A stretch of DNA of 56,862 bases from Bacteroidota bacterium (GCA_018268035.1 JAFDXI010000051.1:1-56862); one strand, 5' to 3'. Shown: positions 1 through 9,942, counted from the stretch's first letter. The notes: generated by a model from the letters alone, not told the origin. Numbers and translations: made by a program.

Positions 1-722
1 TCGTCAACAATAAAGCAATTAAAGCTTTAGGTTTTAAAAATCCATACGATGCTTTAGGAAAAACCATTTTGGTAGATGATAATAATAATGCAACCATTGT
101 TGGTGTAACTGCCGATTTTGACAATGCGTCTCTCCAGGATGAAAGCACTCCTGTAATGATGTTTAATTGTGCAACATGGGTGGCCATTGCCAGTATTGAA
201 ATGAACACAACTGTTAATGCAGCCACTATTGCTTCTATTCAGAAAAGCTGGGAGTCATTGTATCCTGATAACATTTTTAATGCGATGTCACTGAACGATT
301 ACATAAAGCACAAAGCATTTTACCTGATACAGGATATTATGTATAAGGGTTTTAAAATTTTTGTATTTCTTTCTATCGTCATCGGCTGTATGGGATTGTA
401 TGGCCTTGTTGATTTCCTTGCACTGCAGCGAAAAAAGGAAATTGGTGTACGCAAAGTATTGGGTGCTTCAGCAAGAGGTATTGTTTATCTTTTTTCCAAA
501 GAATTTTTGTGGTTGATTGCTATTGCGTTTGTTATAGCTGCTCCGTTGGCCTACCTGGCAATGAATGCATGGCTGCAAACATTTGCAAATAGAATTGAAA
601 TACATGCTGGTTATTTTATAATCGCATTTTTTATAAGCATTGCTATCGCTGTAATTACAGTGGGTTATCAATCTGTAAAAGCAGCAATGGCCAACCCGGT
701 AAAGAGTTTGAGGACAGAGTGA
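1..722 (+). CDS. ABC transporter permease, MacB/FtsX family, C-terminal part (5' end outside window)
   Basis: The open frame runs from base 3 without a stop, so the gene starts before the window; any internal start is an artefact. The visible part is the end of the second periplasmic MacB-type domain (it begins NNKAIKALGFKNPYDALGK) followed by the last FtsX domain with three membrane segments. The paralogue hallmark KKEIGVRKVLGAS follows the first of these segments. It ends NPVKSLRTE, the unmodified C-terminus shared with the next two permeases. The protein is an inner-membrane permease half of a MacB-like system; neither this gene nor its neighbours encode an ATPase or fusion protein. Substrate is unknown. 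Confidence 0.9.
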   Translation, partial: VNNKAIKALGFKNPYDALGKTILVDDNNNATIVGVTADFDNASLQDESTPVMMFNCATWVAIASIEMNTTVNAATIASIQKSWESLYPDNIFNAMSLNDYIKHKAFYLIQDIMYKGFKIFVFLSIVIGCMGLYGLVDFLALQRKKEIGVRKVLGASARGIVYLFSKEFLWLIAIAFVIAAPLAYLAMNAWLQTFANRIEIHAGYFIIAFFISIAIAVITVGYQSVKAAMANPVKSLRTE

Positions 723-812
723 GATACAAATACGAACCTGACTGTGGGCAGTGGATTTCGTAATTCGTAATTGATAATTCGTAATTTTTAATTCGTAATT
801 TTTAATTTTTAA
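723..812. repeat. AT-rich TAATTCG-type intergenic repeat with a degenerate 20-bp palindromic element
   Basis: This gap is built from iterated TAATTCGTAATT / TTTTTAATT words. At 737-756 there is a degenerate copy of the ~20-bp palindromic element (CCTGACTGTGGGCAGTGGAT) flanked by CGAA and TTCG. The same composition recurs after most permease genes in the first 23 kb and was not seen between the housekeeping genes. Confidence 0.7.
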
Positions 813-821
813 TTGATCCAA

Positions 822-3224
822 ATGTTTAGAAATTATTTTAAAACCGCATTCAGGAACCTTGGCAGAAATAAAATATATTCTGCCATCAACATTGTTGGAT
901 TGAGTATTGGTCTTGCTTGTGCCATGCTGATTATTTTGTATGTAAAAGATGAAGTGAGTTATGACCGCTTCCTGAATAATTCAAATAATATTTACCGAAT
1001 CGTTACTCAGAATGTGGATGTAAATGGTAAGGGTGAAAGAAAAGATCCAAACACCGGCTTTTTGCAAGGGCCCCGTTTTGCACAAAATGTTCCGGAGATA
1101 AAAAGTTTTGTGCGCATTCAGCAGGGAACTGAAAATATAAAACTCGGAACAGAAGTGAAAGACCAGGAATTATTATATGTGGACTCTTCATTCTTCAATA
1201 TTTTTTCTTTTCCATTGGTGAGTGGCAACCGTGCCACATGTTTAAAAGAACCACTTTCTGTGGTGCTTTCTGAAGATGCAGCCAAGAGACAGTTTGGAAC
1301 TACTGATGCAATTGGCAAAATCGTGATGCTAAAAGATGACAGTGTTTTTGTTCCGCATAAAGTAACTGCTGTTACAAAAAATTGCCCTCAAAACTCATCG
1401 ATTAAATTTGATATGCTGTTGCCATTTAAAGAATCTCAGGCTGATGCTTCCAACAGTGAAAACTGGTTCAACTTTTTTCTCAACACTTTTGTTGTACTTA
1501 ACCCTCATGCAAATATTCAGGCTGTTGAATCAAAAATGCAAAAATTTTATACTGGTGATTCAAAAGATGCCATTGAATCTTTAAAAAAACAATTTGGTGA
1601 TGAAGTAGATAACTGGAAAGCCATCTATCTCTTGCAGCCAATGCTTGATATGCACATGAGCACTGAACTTCCATCACAGAATGGACTTTCAGGAGCCAGC
1701 AACCCGATGTATTCTTATATACTTTCAGGTATAGCTTTATTTATTTTATTAATAGCATGTATCAATTTTGTAAATCTTACCGTTGCCCGTTCAGTGAAAC
1801 GTGCCAAAGAAATCGGAATAAGAAAAGTAGTTGGCGGTAGCAGGAAACAACTCATCTTTCAATTCCTGGGTGAATCGCTTTTGTTATGCACAATCGCTTT
1901 TGTCTTGGCAATAGTAATTGTACAACTGGTGCTGCCGGTATTTAATGATCTTTCAAACAAATCACTGGCTTTATCTTATTTATTTGATGTAAAACTAATA
2001 GCAGGTTATATTTCATTATTCATACTCACTTCATTGCTTGCCGGTTTTTATCCGGCGCTTGTTTTGTCCGGATATAACCCGGTGAAAACTTTATACAGCC
2101 GTTTCAGTCTTGCAGGGAAAAATTATTTGCAAAAATCATTGGTGGTTTTACAATTTGCATTGGCATCTTTTTTAATCATTGCCACTTTTACTATTTACAA
2201 ACAATTTAATTTTCTAACTACAGAAAATTTAGGCTATGATGATCAGGATATCATTACTGTTGAAAAGAACTTTAAATCGCATAATGAAGCCTGGCTGTTT
2301 AAAAATGAATTATTGAAAAATTCCAACATTATAAGTGTGGCTCCACGAAACGATGGCTCCTGGAGCACAATGGCAAGACTCAGCAACGATTCATCTATCC
2401 AATTTGATTATGAAACTGTGGATGAATCTTTTTTGCCGACATTAAAGATTCCAATTGTTGAAGGAAGAAATTTTTCTACTGCCTTTCCTGCTGATTCTGC
2501 CACTTCTGTTTTAGTGAATGAATCATTTGTAAAAAAAGCAGGATGGAAAAATCCAATTGGTCAAACAGTTAATTTCTGGTACAGGAATAAAATCTATTCT
2601 GTAATCGGAGTTGTAAAAGACTATCATTACCAATCATTGAACAGGGAGATTGGGCCGCAATTATTTACCATGAACCCGGATAATTCTTATGGTACGGTAT
2701 TTATAAAAATTAAACCCAACACTGCATCATCCGCATTAAAAACAATACAAAGCAAGTTCAAACAGTTGTTCCCTTTGAGTCCGTACAGTTATGTATTTAT
2801 GAATGACAAAAACATTAAAGCTTATGATGCGGAGGCAAAATGGAAACAGATAATGTTATTCGGTGCGATACTCACTATATTTATTTCGTGCATTGGGTTG
2901 TTTGGCTTATCTGTTTTATCAGCAGAAAAACGCACCAAAGAAATTGGCATAAGAAAAGTTTTAGGTGCATCAGTAAACAGGGTAGTGGTGATACTTTCAA
3001 AAGATTTTTTAAAACTGGTTGCTATTTCATTAATCATTGCAATACCTGCGGCATGGATAGTATCCAAGAAGTGGCTGGAGAATTATCCATATCGAATAAC
3101 ATTAAGCTGGTGGCTGTTTGCATCAGGTGCAGTATTGGTGGTGTTGATTGCTTTAGTAACAGTAAGTTTCCAGGCAATAAAAGCGGCAATGGCAAATCCG
3201 GTAAAGAGTTTGAGAACAGAGTGA
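822..3224 (+). CDS. ABC transporter permease, MacB/FtsX family (800 aa)
   Basis: Full-length member of the array. Order of parts: a first membrane segment (about 20-42), a periplasmic MacB-type domain (about 45-240), an FtsX domain with membrane segments (about 285-405), a second membrane/periplasmic half (about 430-640), and a final FtsX domain (about 675-795). Each FtsX domain has the family signature after its first helix (RAKEIGIRKVVGG and RTKEIGIRKVLGAS). The ATG at 822 is preferred over a TTG at 813 because it gives the paralogue-conserved start MFRNYFKTAFRN. MacB-type permeases act with an ATPase in mechanotransmission or efflux; no ATPase is nearby, so the partner must be encoded elsewhere. 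It ends with the unmodified RTE tail. Confidence 0.93.
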   Translation: MFRNYFKTAFRNLGRNKIYSAINIVGLSIGLACAMLIILYVKDEVSYDRFLNNSNNIYRIVTQNVDVNGKGERKDPNTGFLQGPRFAQNVPEIKSFVRIQQGTENIKLGTEVKDQELLYVDSSFFNIFSFPLVSGNRATCLKEPLSVVLSEDAAKRQFGTTDAIGKIVMLKDDSVFVPHKVTAVTKNCPQNSSIKFDMLLPFKESQADASNSENWFNFFLNTFVVLNPHANIQAVESKMQKFYTGDSKDAIESLKKQFGDEVDNWKAIYLLQPMLDMHMSTELPSQNGLSGASNPMYSYILSGIALFILLIACINFVNLTVARSVKRAKEIGIRKVVGGSRKQLIFQFLGESLLLCTIAFVLAIVIVQLVLPVFNDLSNKSLALSYLFDVKLIAGYISLFILTSLLAGFYPALVLSGYNPVKTLYSRFSLAGKNYLQKSLVVLQFALASFLIIATFTIYKQFNFLTTENLGYDDQDIITVEKNFKSHNEAWLFKNELLKNSNIISVAPRNDGSWSTMARLSNDSSIQFDYETVDESFLPTLKIPIVEGRNFSTAFPADSATSVLVNESFVKKAGWKNPIGQTVNFWYRNKIYSVIGVVKDYHYQSLNREIGPQLFTMNPDNSYGTVFIKIKPNTASSALKTIQSKFKQLFPLSPYSYVFMNDKNIKAYDAEAKWKQIMLFGAILTIFISCIGLFGLSVLSAEKRTKEIGIRKVLGASVNRVVVILSKDFLKLVAISLIIAIPAAWIVSKKWLENYPYRITLSWWLFASGAVLVVLIALVTVSFQAIKAAMANPVKSLRTE

Positions 3225-3302
3225 GATACAATTACGAATTAAAAATTATGAATTAAAAATTATCAATTAACCATTATCAATTAACCATTAACCATTAATA
3301 TG
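3225..3302. repeat. AT-rich intergenic repeat between permeases
   Basis: Tandem variants of AATTACGAATTAAAAATTATGAATTAAA and ATTATCAATTAACC-type words fill the gap. No palindromic element is present in this copy. The tract runs up to the ATG of the next permease. Confidence 0.6.
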
Positions 3303-5681
3303 ATGTTCAGAAATTATTTAAAGACTGCGTGGCGGAATATCAGGAAGAACAAAGTATTTTCTTTCATTAATATTCTTGGATTGACTATCGGCATTACGGT
3401 GTGCATGATGATCTACCTGTTTATCATGAATGAATTCAGCATGGATAATTTTCATAAAAATGGCAATAACATATATCGTGTCATGCGCAACTTTAAGCAT
3501 GATGGAAAATCTTCTGCTGTTGCCTATTTATCCGGTCAATATGCTCCGGCTTTACTTAATGATTTTAATGGTGAAATAAAAAAAGCAGTTCGTGTAATTC
3601 AAAATGACAATCTCGTAACCGTTGGCGATCGTTCTTTCCACGAAAAAAGAGTATTGGATGTTGACACAGATTTTTTTAACCTCTTTACTTTTCCATTGAT
3701 TGATGGCAACCCAGCTACTGTCTTGAAAGAGCCCGGTAATGTTGTGTTAACTGAAGCGACTGCAAAAAAATATTTCGGAAGCAAAGAAAATGCGATGGGA
3801 AAAATGATCATGTTTGACAAAGAACTTCCATTAAAAGTGGCAGGTATTGCCAAAGATGTTCCTTCCAATTCAAATCTTGTGTTTGATATTGTTGTGCCAA
3901 TTGAAAATTATAAGGACGATGGTATTATGACAACATGGATTAATAATGGGCTTTATACTTATATTGAATTGGATAATCATACAACGCAAGCTCAATTAGA
4001 AAAACAGTTACCTGCATTTATGGAAAAATATATGGGCAGCGATATGCGAAAATTCGGTTTTAATTTTTCACTCACACTTACCCCATTAAAGGATATTTAT
4101 TTTGAAAACACTTCATTCGACAACTTAAAACATGGTGATAAAACTGTTGTATATATTTTTCTTTCCATTGCTGTTCTCATTCTATTGATTGCCTGTATCA
4201 ATTTTATGAATCTTTCTACCATTCGTGCAGCCGATCGTTCAAAAGAAGTAGGATTGAGAAAAGTATTAGGTGCATTTCGCAGCAGCCTAATCTGGCAATT
4301 CATTGGTGAATCGGTTTTATTGGTTACCATTTCATGTTTGGCATCAGTCTGTTTACTCATGCTGGTAATGCCGTGGTATAACCAGTTGCTCGGTTACTCT
4401 TTGACTGTCTCATGGAATGCATTGCCGATATGGTTGTTTTTGATTGGAACCATAGTATTAGTAGGTTTTTTAGCTGGCAGTTATCCTGCATTTGTTTTGT
4501 CGGCGTTTCCACCTGTACAGGCTTTAAAAGGTAAGCTACGTTTGGGCAAAGGCGGCTCTACTTTCAGGCAGGTTTTAGTTGTGATACAATTCAGCATTTC
4601 TGTTTTTCTGATTGTTGGTACTATCGTTATCACCAGGCAAATGAATTATGTAAAAAATAAACAGTTGGGATATAACAAAGAGCAAACTGTTTTGGTACCG
4701 ATTGACAACAATGATATTTTCAATAATAAAAATGTATTTAAAGCAGACTTGCAAAATGAAAGTCAAATACAATCTGTATCATTAATGTCAGGAGCGCCAG
4801 GTGGTTTTTTTGATTCTTATACATTTGATGTGGAAGGGCATCATGAAAGGATGAACGCAAATACTGAATTTGCAGATTTTGAATTTGTAAAGACTTTGGG
4901 ATTAAAGATTATTGCCGGAAGAGATTTTTCTTCTCAGTTCCCCACCGACAGTACGAATGCGGTACTAATAAATAAAACAGCAGCTACAAAATTTGGATGG
5001 TCACCGGAACAGGCCATTGGCAAATGGTTACAAAATGCAGTTCGTGATTCAGCGAAGCGTTATGTAGTAGGTGTTGTTGCTGATTTCAATTTTCAATCAT
5101 TGAAAGAAAATATTAATGCATTGGTGATTTCTCCGACAATGGACAGGCGTGTTGCTTTGATAAAACTCAGGCCGGGAAATATTCAGGAAGGTTTGAACCT
5201 CGTGAAAGATGAATATGCAAAAGCTGCCCCGGGTTATCCGTTGGAATATAAATTTTTGGATCAGCAGTTTGATGAAATGTATAAGAAAGATATCCGGCAG
5301 CAGACCATCTTGTCAGTTTTTGCAGCATTAGCCATCTTCGTTGCATGCCTGGGATTATTTGGCCTTGCTTCTTTTACAGCAACAAAACGTTTTAAGGAAA
5401 TTGGTGTGAGAAAGGTATTGGGATCATCAGTGAGAGAGATCGTTATTTTATTGTCAAAAGATTTATTAAAACCTGTTATCATCGCTACCTGTATTGCAAT
5501 GCCTGTTGGTTATTGGGCGATGAATAAATGGTTGCAAAATTTTGCTTACAAAACTTCAGTGAGTGGATGGGTATTTTTATTAGCAGCACTTATCACATTT
5601 TTAATTGCACTGCTGACTGTTTCCTTAAAGGCAATGAAAGCAGCAAGAGCCAATCCTGTAAAGAGTTTGAGAACAGAATGA
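3303..5681 (+). CDS. ABC transporter permease, MacB/FtsX family (792 aa)
   Basis: Same two-half architecture as the 822-3224 gene. The hallmark sequences are RSKEVGLRKVLGAFRSSL in the first FtsX domain and RFKEIGVRKVLGSSVREI in the second. Two ATGs stand in tandem at 3300 and 3303; the second fits the paralogues' MFRNYLKTAWRNIRKNK start, but the first is possible. It ends NPVKSLRTE without the palindromic insertion seen in later copies. The first three permeases lie head to tail and may be co-transcribed, although the gaps are repeat-filled. Confidence 0.93.
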   Translation: MFRNYLKTAWRNIRKNKVFSFINILGLTIGITVCMMIYLFIMNEFSMDNFHKNGNNIYRVMRNFKHDGKSSAVAYLSGQYAPALLNDFNGEIKKAVRVIQNDNLVTVGDRSFHEKRVLDVDTDFFNLFTFPLIDGNPATVLKEPGNVVLTEATAKKYFGSKENAMGKMIMFDKELPLKVAGIAKDVPSNSNLVFDIVVPIENYKDDGIMTTWINNGLYTYIELDNHTTQAQLEKQLPAFMEKYMGSDMRKFGFNFSLTLTPLKDIYFENTSFDNLKHGDKTVVYIFLSIAVLILLIACINFMNLSTIRAADRSKEVGLRKVLGAFRSSLIWQFIGESVLLVTISCLASVCLLMLVMPWYNQLLGYSLTVSWNALPIWLFLIGTIVLVGFLAGSYPAFVLSAFPPVQALKGKLRLGKGGSTFRQVLVVIQFSISVFLIVGTIVITRQMNYVKNKQLGYNKEQTVLVPIDNNDIFNNKNVFKADLQNESQIQSVSLMSGAPGGFFDSYTFDVEGHHERMNANTEFADFEFVKTLGLKIIAGRDFSSQFPTDSTNAVLINKTAATKFGWSPEQAIGKWLQNAVRDSAKRYVVGVVADFNFQSLKENINALVISPTMDRRVALIKLRPGNIQEGLNLVKDEYAKAAPGYPLEYKFLDQQFDEMYKKDIRQQTILSVFAALAIFVACLGLFGLASFTATKRFKEIGVRKVLGSSVREIVILLSKDLLKPVIIATCIAMPVGYWAMNKWLQNFAYKTSVSGWVFLLAALITFLIALLTVSLKAMKAARANPVKSLRTE

Positions 5682-5775
5682 AATACAATTAAAATTTAAA
5701 AATTACGAATGACGAACCTGCTTTGCAGGCAGATAGGTTATCAATTAACAATTATCCATTAACTATTGCTTTGCT
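5682..5775. repeat. AT-rich intergenic repeat with palindromic element
   Basis: AATTACGAATGACGAA-type words surround a copy of the palindromic element at 5717-5737. Its central part, CCTGCTTTGCAGG, is a clean 5-bp-arm hairpin. The element is followed by TATCAATTAACAATTA-type words, as in the other permease gaps. Confidence 0.65.
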
Positions 5776-5780
5776 AACCT

Positions 5781-5905
5781 GTCTATGTAAAAGAAGAAGT
5801 AATCATTGATCAATTTCAGAAAAATGTAAACAACAATTATCGCATTGTTTTGAAAAAAAAACATTAAAATTCCTGTAACAGGATTTTTGCAAGGGTCAGA
5901 TTTAT
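5781..5905 (+). pseudogene. Decayed N-terminal fragment of a MacB/FtsX permease
   Basis: Read from base 5781, the sequence translates to VYVKEEVIIDQFQKNVNNNYRIV before a stop. This aligns with LYVKDEVSYDRFLNNSNNIYRIV of the intact permease at 822-3224. A little further on, CAGGATTTTTGCAAGGGTC matches the paralogue's codons for TGFLQGP. No start codon or first membrane segment remains, and the homology stops near 5905, before the regulator gene. It is a relic of roughly residues 35-85 of a permease. See the C-terminal relic at 13340-13810. Confidence 0.7.
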
Positions 5906-5926
5906 TTGCAATAAATCAATTGTAAT

Positions 5927-6610
5927 TTATAATTTGAACCACTTATTATTATGAGCAAGCTTTATAATCTGTGCTTTTGACTGAACATGCAATTTTTCAT
6001 AAATATTGGCAATATGCTTTCTTACTGTATGAACGCTTAGCCCTAAAATATCTGCAATTCTTTTTGCATCCATGCCGCTTACAGTAAATTGCAAAATTTC
6101 TTTCTCGCGGTTGCTGATTGTTTGCTGTAATGAAGGTTCATTTTCTTTTTTTTCAGATACAGAATTACTGAGTAAATGCAAAGCTTTCCTGGCTATTGCA
6201 GGGCTCATTGTTGCAGCGCCAAACTCTAATACATTTGTTATCGCATCGTTTAATGAATCGCCGCTTTCATGCTTTAATAAATAGCCTGACGCGCCTGCTT
6301 TAATTGCTTCAAAAATTTTTTCATCATCATCAAAAACGGTTAACACAACAAAATGAATTTGCGGGTATAAAGTTTTTCCCATGGCGATGGTTTGAATGCC
6401 ATTTAAATTTGGCATTTCAATATCAACAAAAATTACCTGCGGCAATTTATTATTGGGCAACCCTTTTAGTTCATCCAAACATTCTTCGCCGTTTGCCGCT
6501 AAAAAAATAATGCTCATGTTACTTTGCTGTAACATTTTCTGCTGAAACGTATTCCTGTTAACCGTATTATCTTCTGCCAATGCGATTCGTATGCTGTTTT
6601 GTGCGGACAT
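5927..6610 (-). CDS. Response regulator, NarL/FixJ (LuxR-type HTH) family
   Basis: 227 residues. The receiver domain (about 6-125) has the acidic pair E13/D14, phosphoacceptor D63 in FVDIEMPNLNG, T91 and K113. A LuxR-type helix-turn-helix lies at about 160-225 (SNREKEILQFTVSG, then LGLSVHTVRKHIANIYEKL). It lies 58 bp downstream of the sensor kinase gene on the same strand, so the two form an operon and a cognate pair. The most obvious target is the divergent promoter in front of the kinase and the secreted protein gene; that is inferred from position only. Confidence 0.93.
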   Translation of the reverse strand: MSAQNSIRIALAEDNTVNRNTFQQKMLQQSNMSIIFLAANGEECLDELKGLPNNKLPQVIFVDIEMPNLNGIQTIAMGKTLYPQIHFVVLTVFDDDEKIFEAIKAGASGYLLKHESGDSLNDAITNVLEFGAATMSPAIARKALHLLSNSVSEKKENEPSLQQTISNREKEILQFTVSGMDAKRIADILGLSVHTVRKHIANIYEKLHVQSKAQIIKLAHNNKWFKL

Positions 6611-6668
6611 AACAAGCGAAGTTTAATCAATCTTATAAATTACTCAATAATTAATTTGTAGTATAAGC

Positions 6669-9600
6669 TTATTGTGAATTGCTTATTGTAATTGTTGTTC
6701 CTTCCGAAACTTTATTCCAGGTTATTTTCCAGCCCGCTTCTTCACCGCGCCATTTTATATTTTTTAATCCGTTACCATTTATCATTTTATCTTTTGAAAA
6801 ACCTTTGCCGTTATCGCTGATAACAACGCTCCACGTTTCATTACTGCTGATCTTAATATTTATAGTTGAACAACCGCTGTGGCGTAAAGCATTGCTTACA
6901 CATTCCTGCATTATCCTGAAAAGATGCAGCACATTTGAAGGTGATAAGGTTTGATCGTTCAAAATTTCTTCCTGAATTAATATTTGTATGTCCGGGTAAT
7001 TTGGTTGAATTTTTTGCAGGAATATCTTAAAGTGATCGCTGATAGAAGTTAATGAAATTTCTTTTTTGTTCAGTGTCCAAATGGTATCATGTAACTGAGT
7101 AATGATAGATTGTGAATTATCTTTTAGCTGGTGCAAAATATTTATATCTGAATATTCTGATTTATTTTGTATGGATGCAACATTAGCCGCTATTGCTGCA
7201 GCATACGCTCCAAGATTATCGTGCAGATCGCGGCTTATTCTTTCGCGTTCATGTTGTAACTCCTGCTGCAACTGCATTGCATTAATTTTCCTGATATACT
7301 TTCGCTTGTTGTATTGCTGCAGAATAATTACAATGATGAAAATAAATAAAGCAGCAACCAGAATTTTAAACCACCACGTTTCCCACCAGGGAGGTAAAAT
7401 AATTATTTCAATTGTTTTTTTAAAGATTGTTTTGGATGAAAAAACAGGCGAGCATGTTATATCAAAAGAATAGCTACCTGGCTGTAATACATATTTTATA
7501 TCTTTTGGTTCATGCGTTGTTTGCCATTTTTTTTCAAAACCGGTGAGCCTGTAAATGTATTCGTATTCATCAGCATTTAAAATACCAAGTGCGGCAAAAC
7601 TTAATAGTATATGATTTTGTTTATAGTTTAATTTGATGATATTATTTTTTTGCGCTGAAAATGTGTTGTTATACACCGAATCGTTTACAATAAATTTCAC
7701 TACATTTAAAGCTGGCGTATCAATTATGCTTGATAGCGCAGAAGGATAAAAAGCAGTTGTGCCGTTAATGCCGCCAAAATATAATTTTCCATTTTTTGTT
7801 TTAACAGAGGCTTCTGTATTAAACTCATTTTCCTGTAAGCCGGATTCTTTTGTGTAGTTTACAATTTTTTCATTTAAGGCAATATATGAAAGACCAAGAT
7901 TGCTGCTTGCAAACACACCAGGCTTATTTTGCAAAGGTAGTAAAGCATATATGCAATCATTAAGTAAACCTGTTTCAACAGTAATTGTTTTAATAAGCCG
8001 GCCGCTGTTATTATAAACATATAATCCTTTATCTGTGCCTGCCCAAATATTATGGTCAACATCTTCGGCTAAACTTCTTAAATGAAAATTACCGGGTATA
8101 GAAATCGAAGTAAGTTTTTTATCGGCACTTAGCCTGTATATAACACCGGTATTTGTGCCTGCCCAAAGATTTTTATTTGCATCATACAAACAGCAATTTA
8201 TTTGTTCTGATGTATTGTTGTGAACCGGCAGCAAAGATTTAACGGTTATCAATTTTCCATCTCTAAAAACACAATTAAAGACATTGTTCTCGCATGCTAT
8301 TAAAACTGTGCTGTCGTTAATACGTTGCAGGTTGTTTAAAAAATTAATTGCATAAATATTAATTTTATTTTTTTCATTATTATCTAATATAACGGGCGTT
8401 AAAGTTTTTGATGAGAAATGAAAAATATACCAGCCACTGCCAATGGTTTCAACAAGATATTCATCGCTGCCAATCTTTTCTATTGCATTTATATCTTTTA
8501 TTTTTTGCATTGCTACTGCCTGCTTCCATAAAGCATTGCCCGCGCTATCAAACAATTGTAACCCGCCGTTGTAACAGCCTGCAATTAAAACATGTTTTTG
8601 TTCATCAAAATAAAGGCTGCGTACAAAATTATTTTTTTCGCCGGCATAAATTAAGTGTTCAAACGGAATATCAAAATCTTCAATGCGCTTAATGTCATCA
8701 TTTGTAAGCAACCAAATTCTTTTGAAATTATCACAATAAATAAATCTTATAAAACCAACTGAAACAACTGCGTTATGATTAAGGTCAGTAAACTCGCCAA
8801 GATAATTGCAGGCTGAATCAAAATAAAATAAACGCCCGTTCAATCCAACATACAACTGATTTTTTGGCGACCAGTATGCGGTAGTGTTATTAATTACTTC
8901 TCCGGTAATTGAAGCAGTTTGCACATCTTTTTCGATGGCACAGGTTTGTAAATTCAGGAGTTTGATATCGGTTGCAGAAACCAGGTATAATGTGTTTCTG
9001 CTGCATGCAAAACTGTTGAAAACGGGTACTGAAAAATATTTTGATTGCTTTGTTTTAAATGAAAATATTTCAATCATATTTTTTCCATTGTACAGAAAAA
9101 TGCTGTTGGAATTGTTTGTAAATTTTATATAATCATTGGCATTTTGTTCATTAAAAACATACTGTACAAATTGGTCTGTTGTTTTGGAAATATTTTTTAG
9201 CAATACTCCACTGGTTGAATACAATACGATGCCCGTTTTATTTTTAAGGCACCAGATTCCATCAACCGTTTCTCTAACAGGTATTAATGAAAAGTTCAAA
9301 CTGTCCTCATTTGCAAGTGCAATTATTTTTCTGAACGAATTCGTAAAAGGATTATACTCCAGCACACCATAGCGATAGCTAATCCACAACATTTTATTTT
9401 GCAACGCAAAAAAATTAACAGGTGCGTTTATATTAATCACCTGCCTGTTTACTACAGGCTTAATTGTTTCAAGTACATAGCCATTATAACGCTGCATCCC
9501 GGTTTGTGTAGAAACCCATGTAAACCCCGAAACATCTGTTATTATATCAGTTGTGCCATTGTATAAAAGTCCCTGTTCGTAATTAATCGTTTTAACAGGG

Positions 9601-9689
9601 CACCTTTTCAGGATCGTTTTTTTCTGCGCCGGTGAAAACAAGAATGCAAAAAGAAAAATAGAAATAAAGAAAAATGGTTTTGGATTCAT
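6669..9689 (-). CDS. Two-component sensor histidine kinase with two-component-regulator beta-propeller domain
   Basis: About 1006 residues. It begins with a signal peptide (FFFISIFLFAFLFSPAQ). A long extracytoplasmic part follows with propeller-type repeats (for example DVSGFTWVSTQTGMQRYNG and LWAGTNTGVIYRLSADKK) to about residue 670. Next come a Y_Y_Y domain ending in the typical LPPWWETWWFK, one membrane helix (about 775-797), a HisKA_3 dimerisation domain with ERISRDLHDNLGAYAA (phosphorylatable His), and a HATPase_c domain (ISDNGKGFSKDK). ATG 9689 is preferred to an upstream TTG at 9698. Kinases of this layout often sense extracellular polymers or their breakdown products in Bacteroidota. 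No polysaccharide genes are adjacent, so the ligand is unknown. Confidence 0.93.
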   Translation of the reverse strand: MNPKPFFFISIFLFAFLFSPAQKKTILKRCPVKTINYEQGLLYNGTTDIITDVSGFTWVSTQTGMQRYNGYVLETIKPVVNRQVININAPVNFFALQNKMLWISYRYGVLEYNPFTNSFRKIIALANEDSLNFSLIPVRETVDGIWCLKNKTGIVLYSTSGVLLKNISKTTDQFVQYVFNEQNANDYIKFTNNSNSIFLYNGKNMIEIFSFKTKQSKYFSVPVFNSFACSRNTLYLVSATDIKLLNLQTCAIEKDVQTASITGEVINNTTAYWSPKNQLYVGLNGRLFYFDSACNYLGEFTDLNHNAVVSVGFIRFIYCDNFKRIWLLTNDDIKRIEDFDIPFEHLIYAGEKNNFVRSLYFDEQKHVLIAGCYNGGLQLFDSAGNALWKQAVAMQKIKDINAIEKIGSDEYLVETIGSGWYIFHFSSKTLTPVILDNNEKNKINIYAINFLNNLQRINDSTVLIACENNVFNCVFRDGKLITVKSLLPVHNNTSEQINCCLYDANKNLWAGTNTGVIYRLSADKKLTSISIPGNFHLRSLAEDVDHNIWAGTDKGLYVYNNSGRLIKTITVETGLLNDCIYALLPLQNKPGVFASSNLGLSYIALNEKIVNYTKESGLQENEFNTEASVKTKNGKLYFGGINGTTAFYPSALSSIIDTPALNVVKFIVNDSVYNNTFSAQKNNIIKLNYKQNHILLSFAALGILNADEYEYIYRLTGFEKKWQTTHEPKDIKYVLQPGSYSFDITCSPVFSSKTIFKKTIEIIILPPWWETWWFKILVAALFIFIIVIILQQYNKRKYIRKINAMQLQQELQHERERISRDLHDNLGAYAAAIAANVASIQNKSEYSDINILHQLKDNSQSIITQLHDTIWTLNKKEISLTSISDHFKIFLQKIQPNYPDIQILIQEEILNDQTLSPSNVLHLFRIMQECVSNALRHSGCSTINIKISSNETWSVVISDNGKGFSKDKMINGNGLKNIKWRGEEAGWKITWNKVSEGTTITISNSQ

Positions 9690-9700
9690 AAATATCAAAA

Positions 9701-9753
9701 ATCACTGATGCAAATTAAGTATTGTTTATGGCACTGTGAATATGAAATTTTAC
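9701..9753. repeat. 53-bp direct repeat, copy 1 (kinase side of divergent promoter)
   Basis: This stretch aligns without gaps to 9859-9911, with about 40 of 53 bases identical. Conserved blocks are CAAATTAA, TATTGTTTA and TGAAATTTTAC. It ends 12 bp from the kinase start. It is a candidate binding region for the adjacent LuxR-type regulator or a duplicated promoter. Confidence 0.6.
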
Positions 9754-9858
9754 GATGGAAGTCCTGAGCTAAAAAAAGATGCAGTTTTATGCGTAAATAA
9801 TGTTTGCAGATATCGAACCGCCCGGGAAACACGCAGCTTGTTTTATTTAAAAATCATC

Positions 9859-9911
9859 ATCACTAATACAAATTAATTATTGTTTAGGAAAAGATGTTAG
9901 TGAAATTTTAC
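9859..9911. repeat. 53-bp direct repeat, copy 2 (adhesin side of divergent promoter)
   Basis: Second copy of the repeat at 9701-9753, same orientation, 158 bp away and 31 bp before the ATG of the secreted protein gene. The middle third is diverged, whereas the outer blocks are kept. Confidence 0.6.
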
Positions 9912-9942
9912 AGGCAATACTTTAATATCTAAACTACACTTT

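Noticed and set aside
468-821. Minus-strand open frame of 117 codons at the end of the first permease
   Set aside because: It lies antisense to the conserved permease end and its N-terminal part is a translation of the AT-rich repeat (repeated KITNYEL-like words). No family match or start signal.
2840-3256. Plus-strand open frame of 138 codons within the 822-3224 permease
   Set aside because: It overlaps the second FtsX domain in another frame; the conserved frame is the permease.
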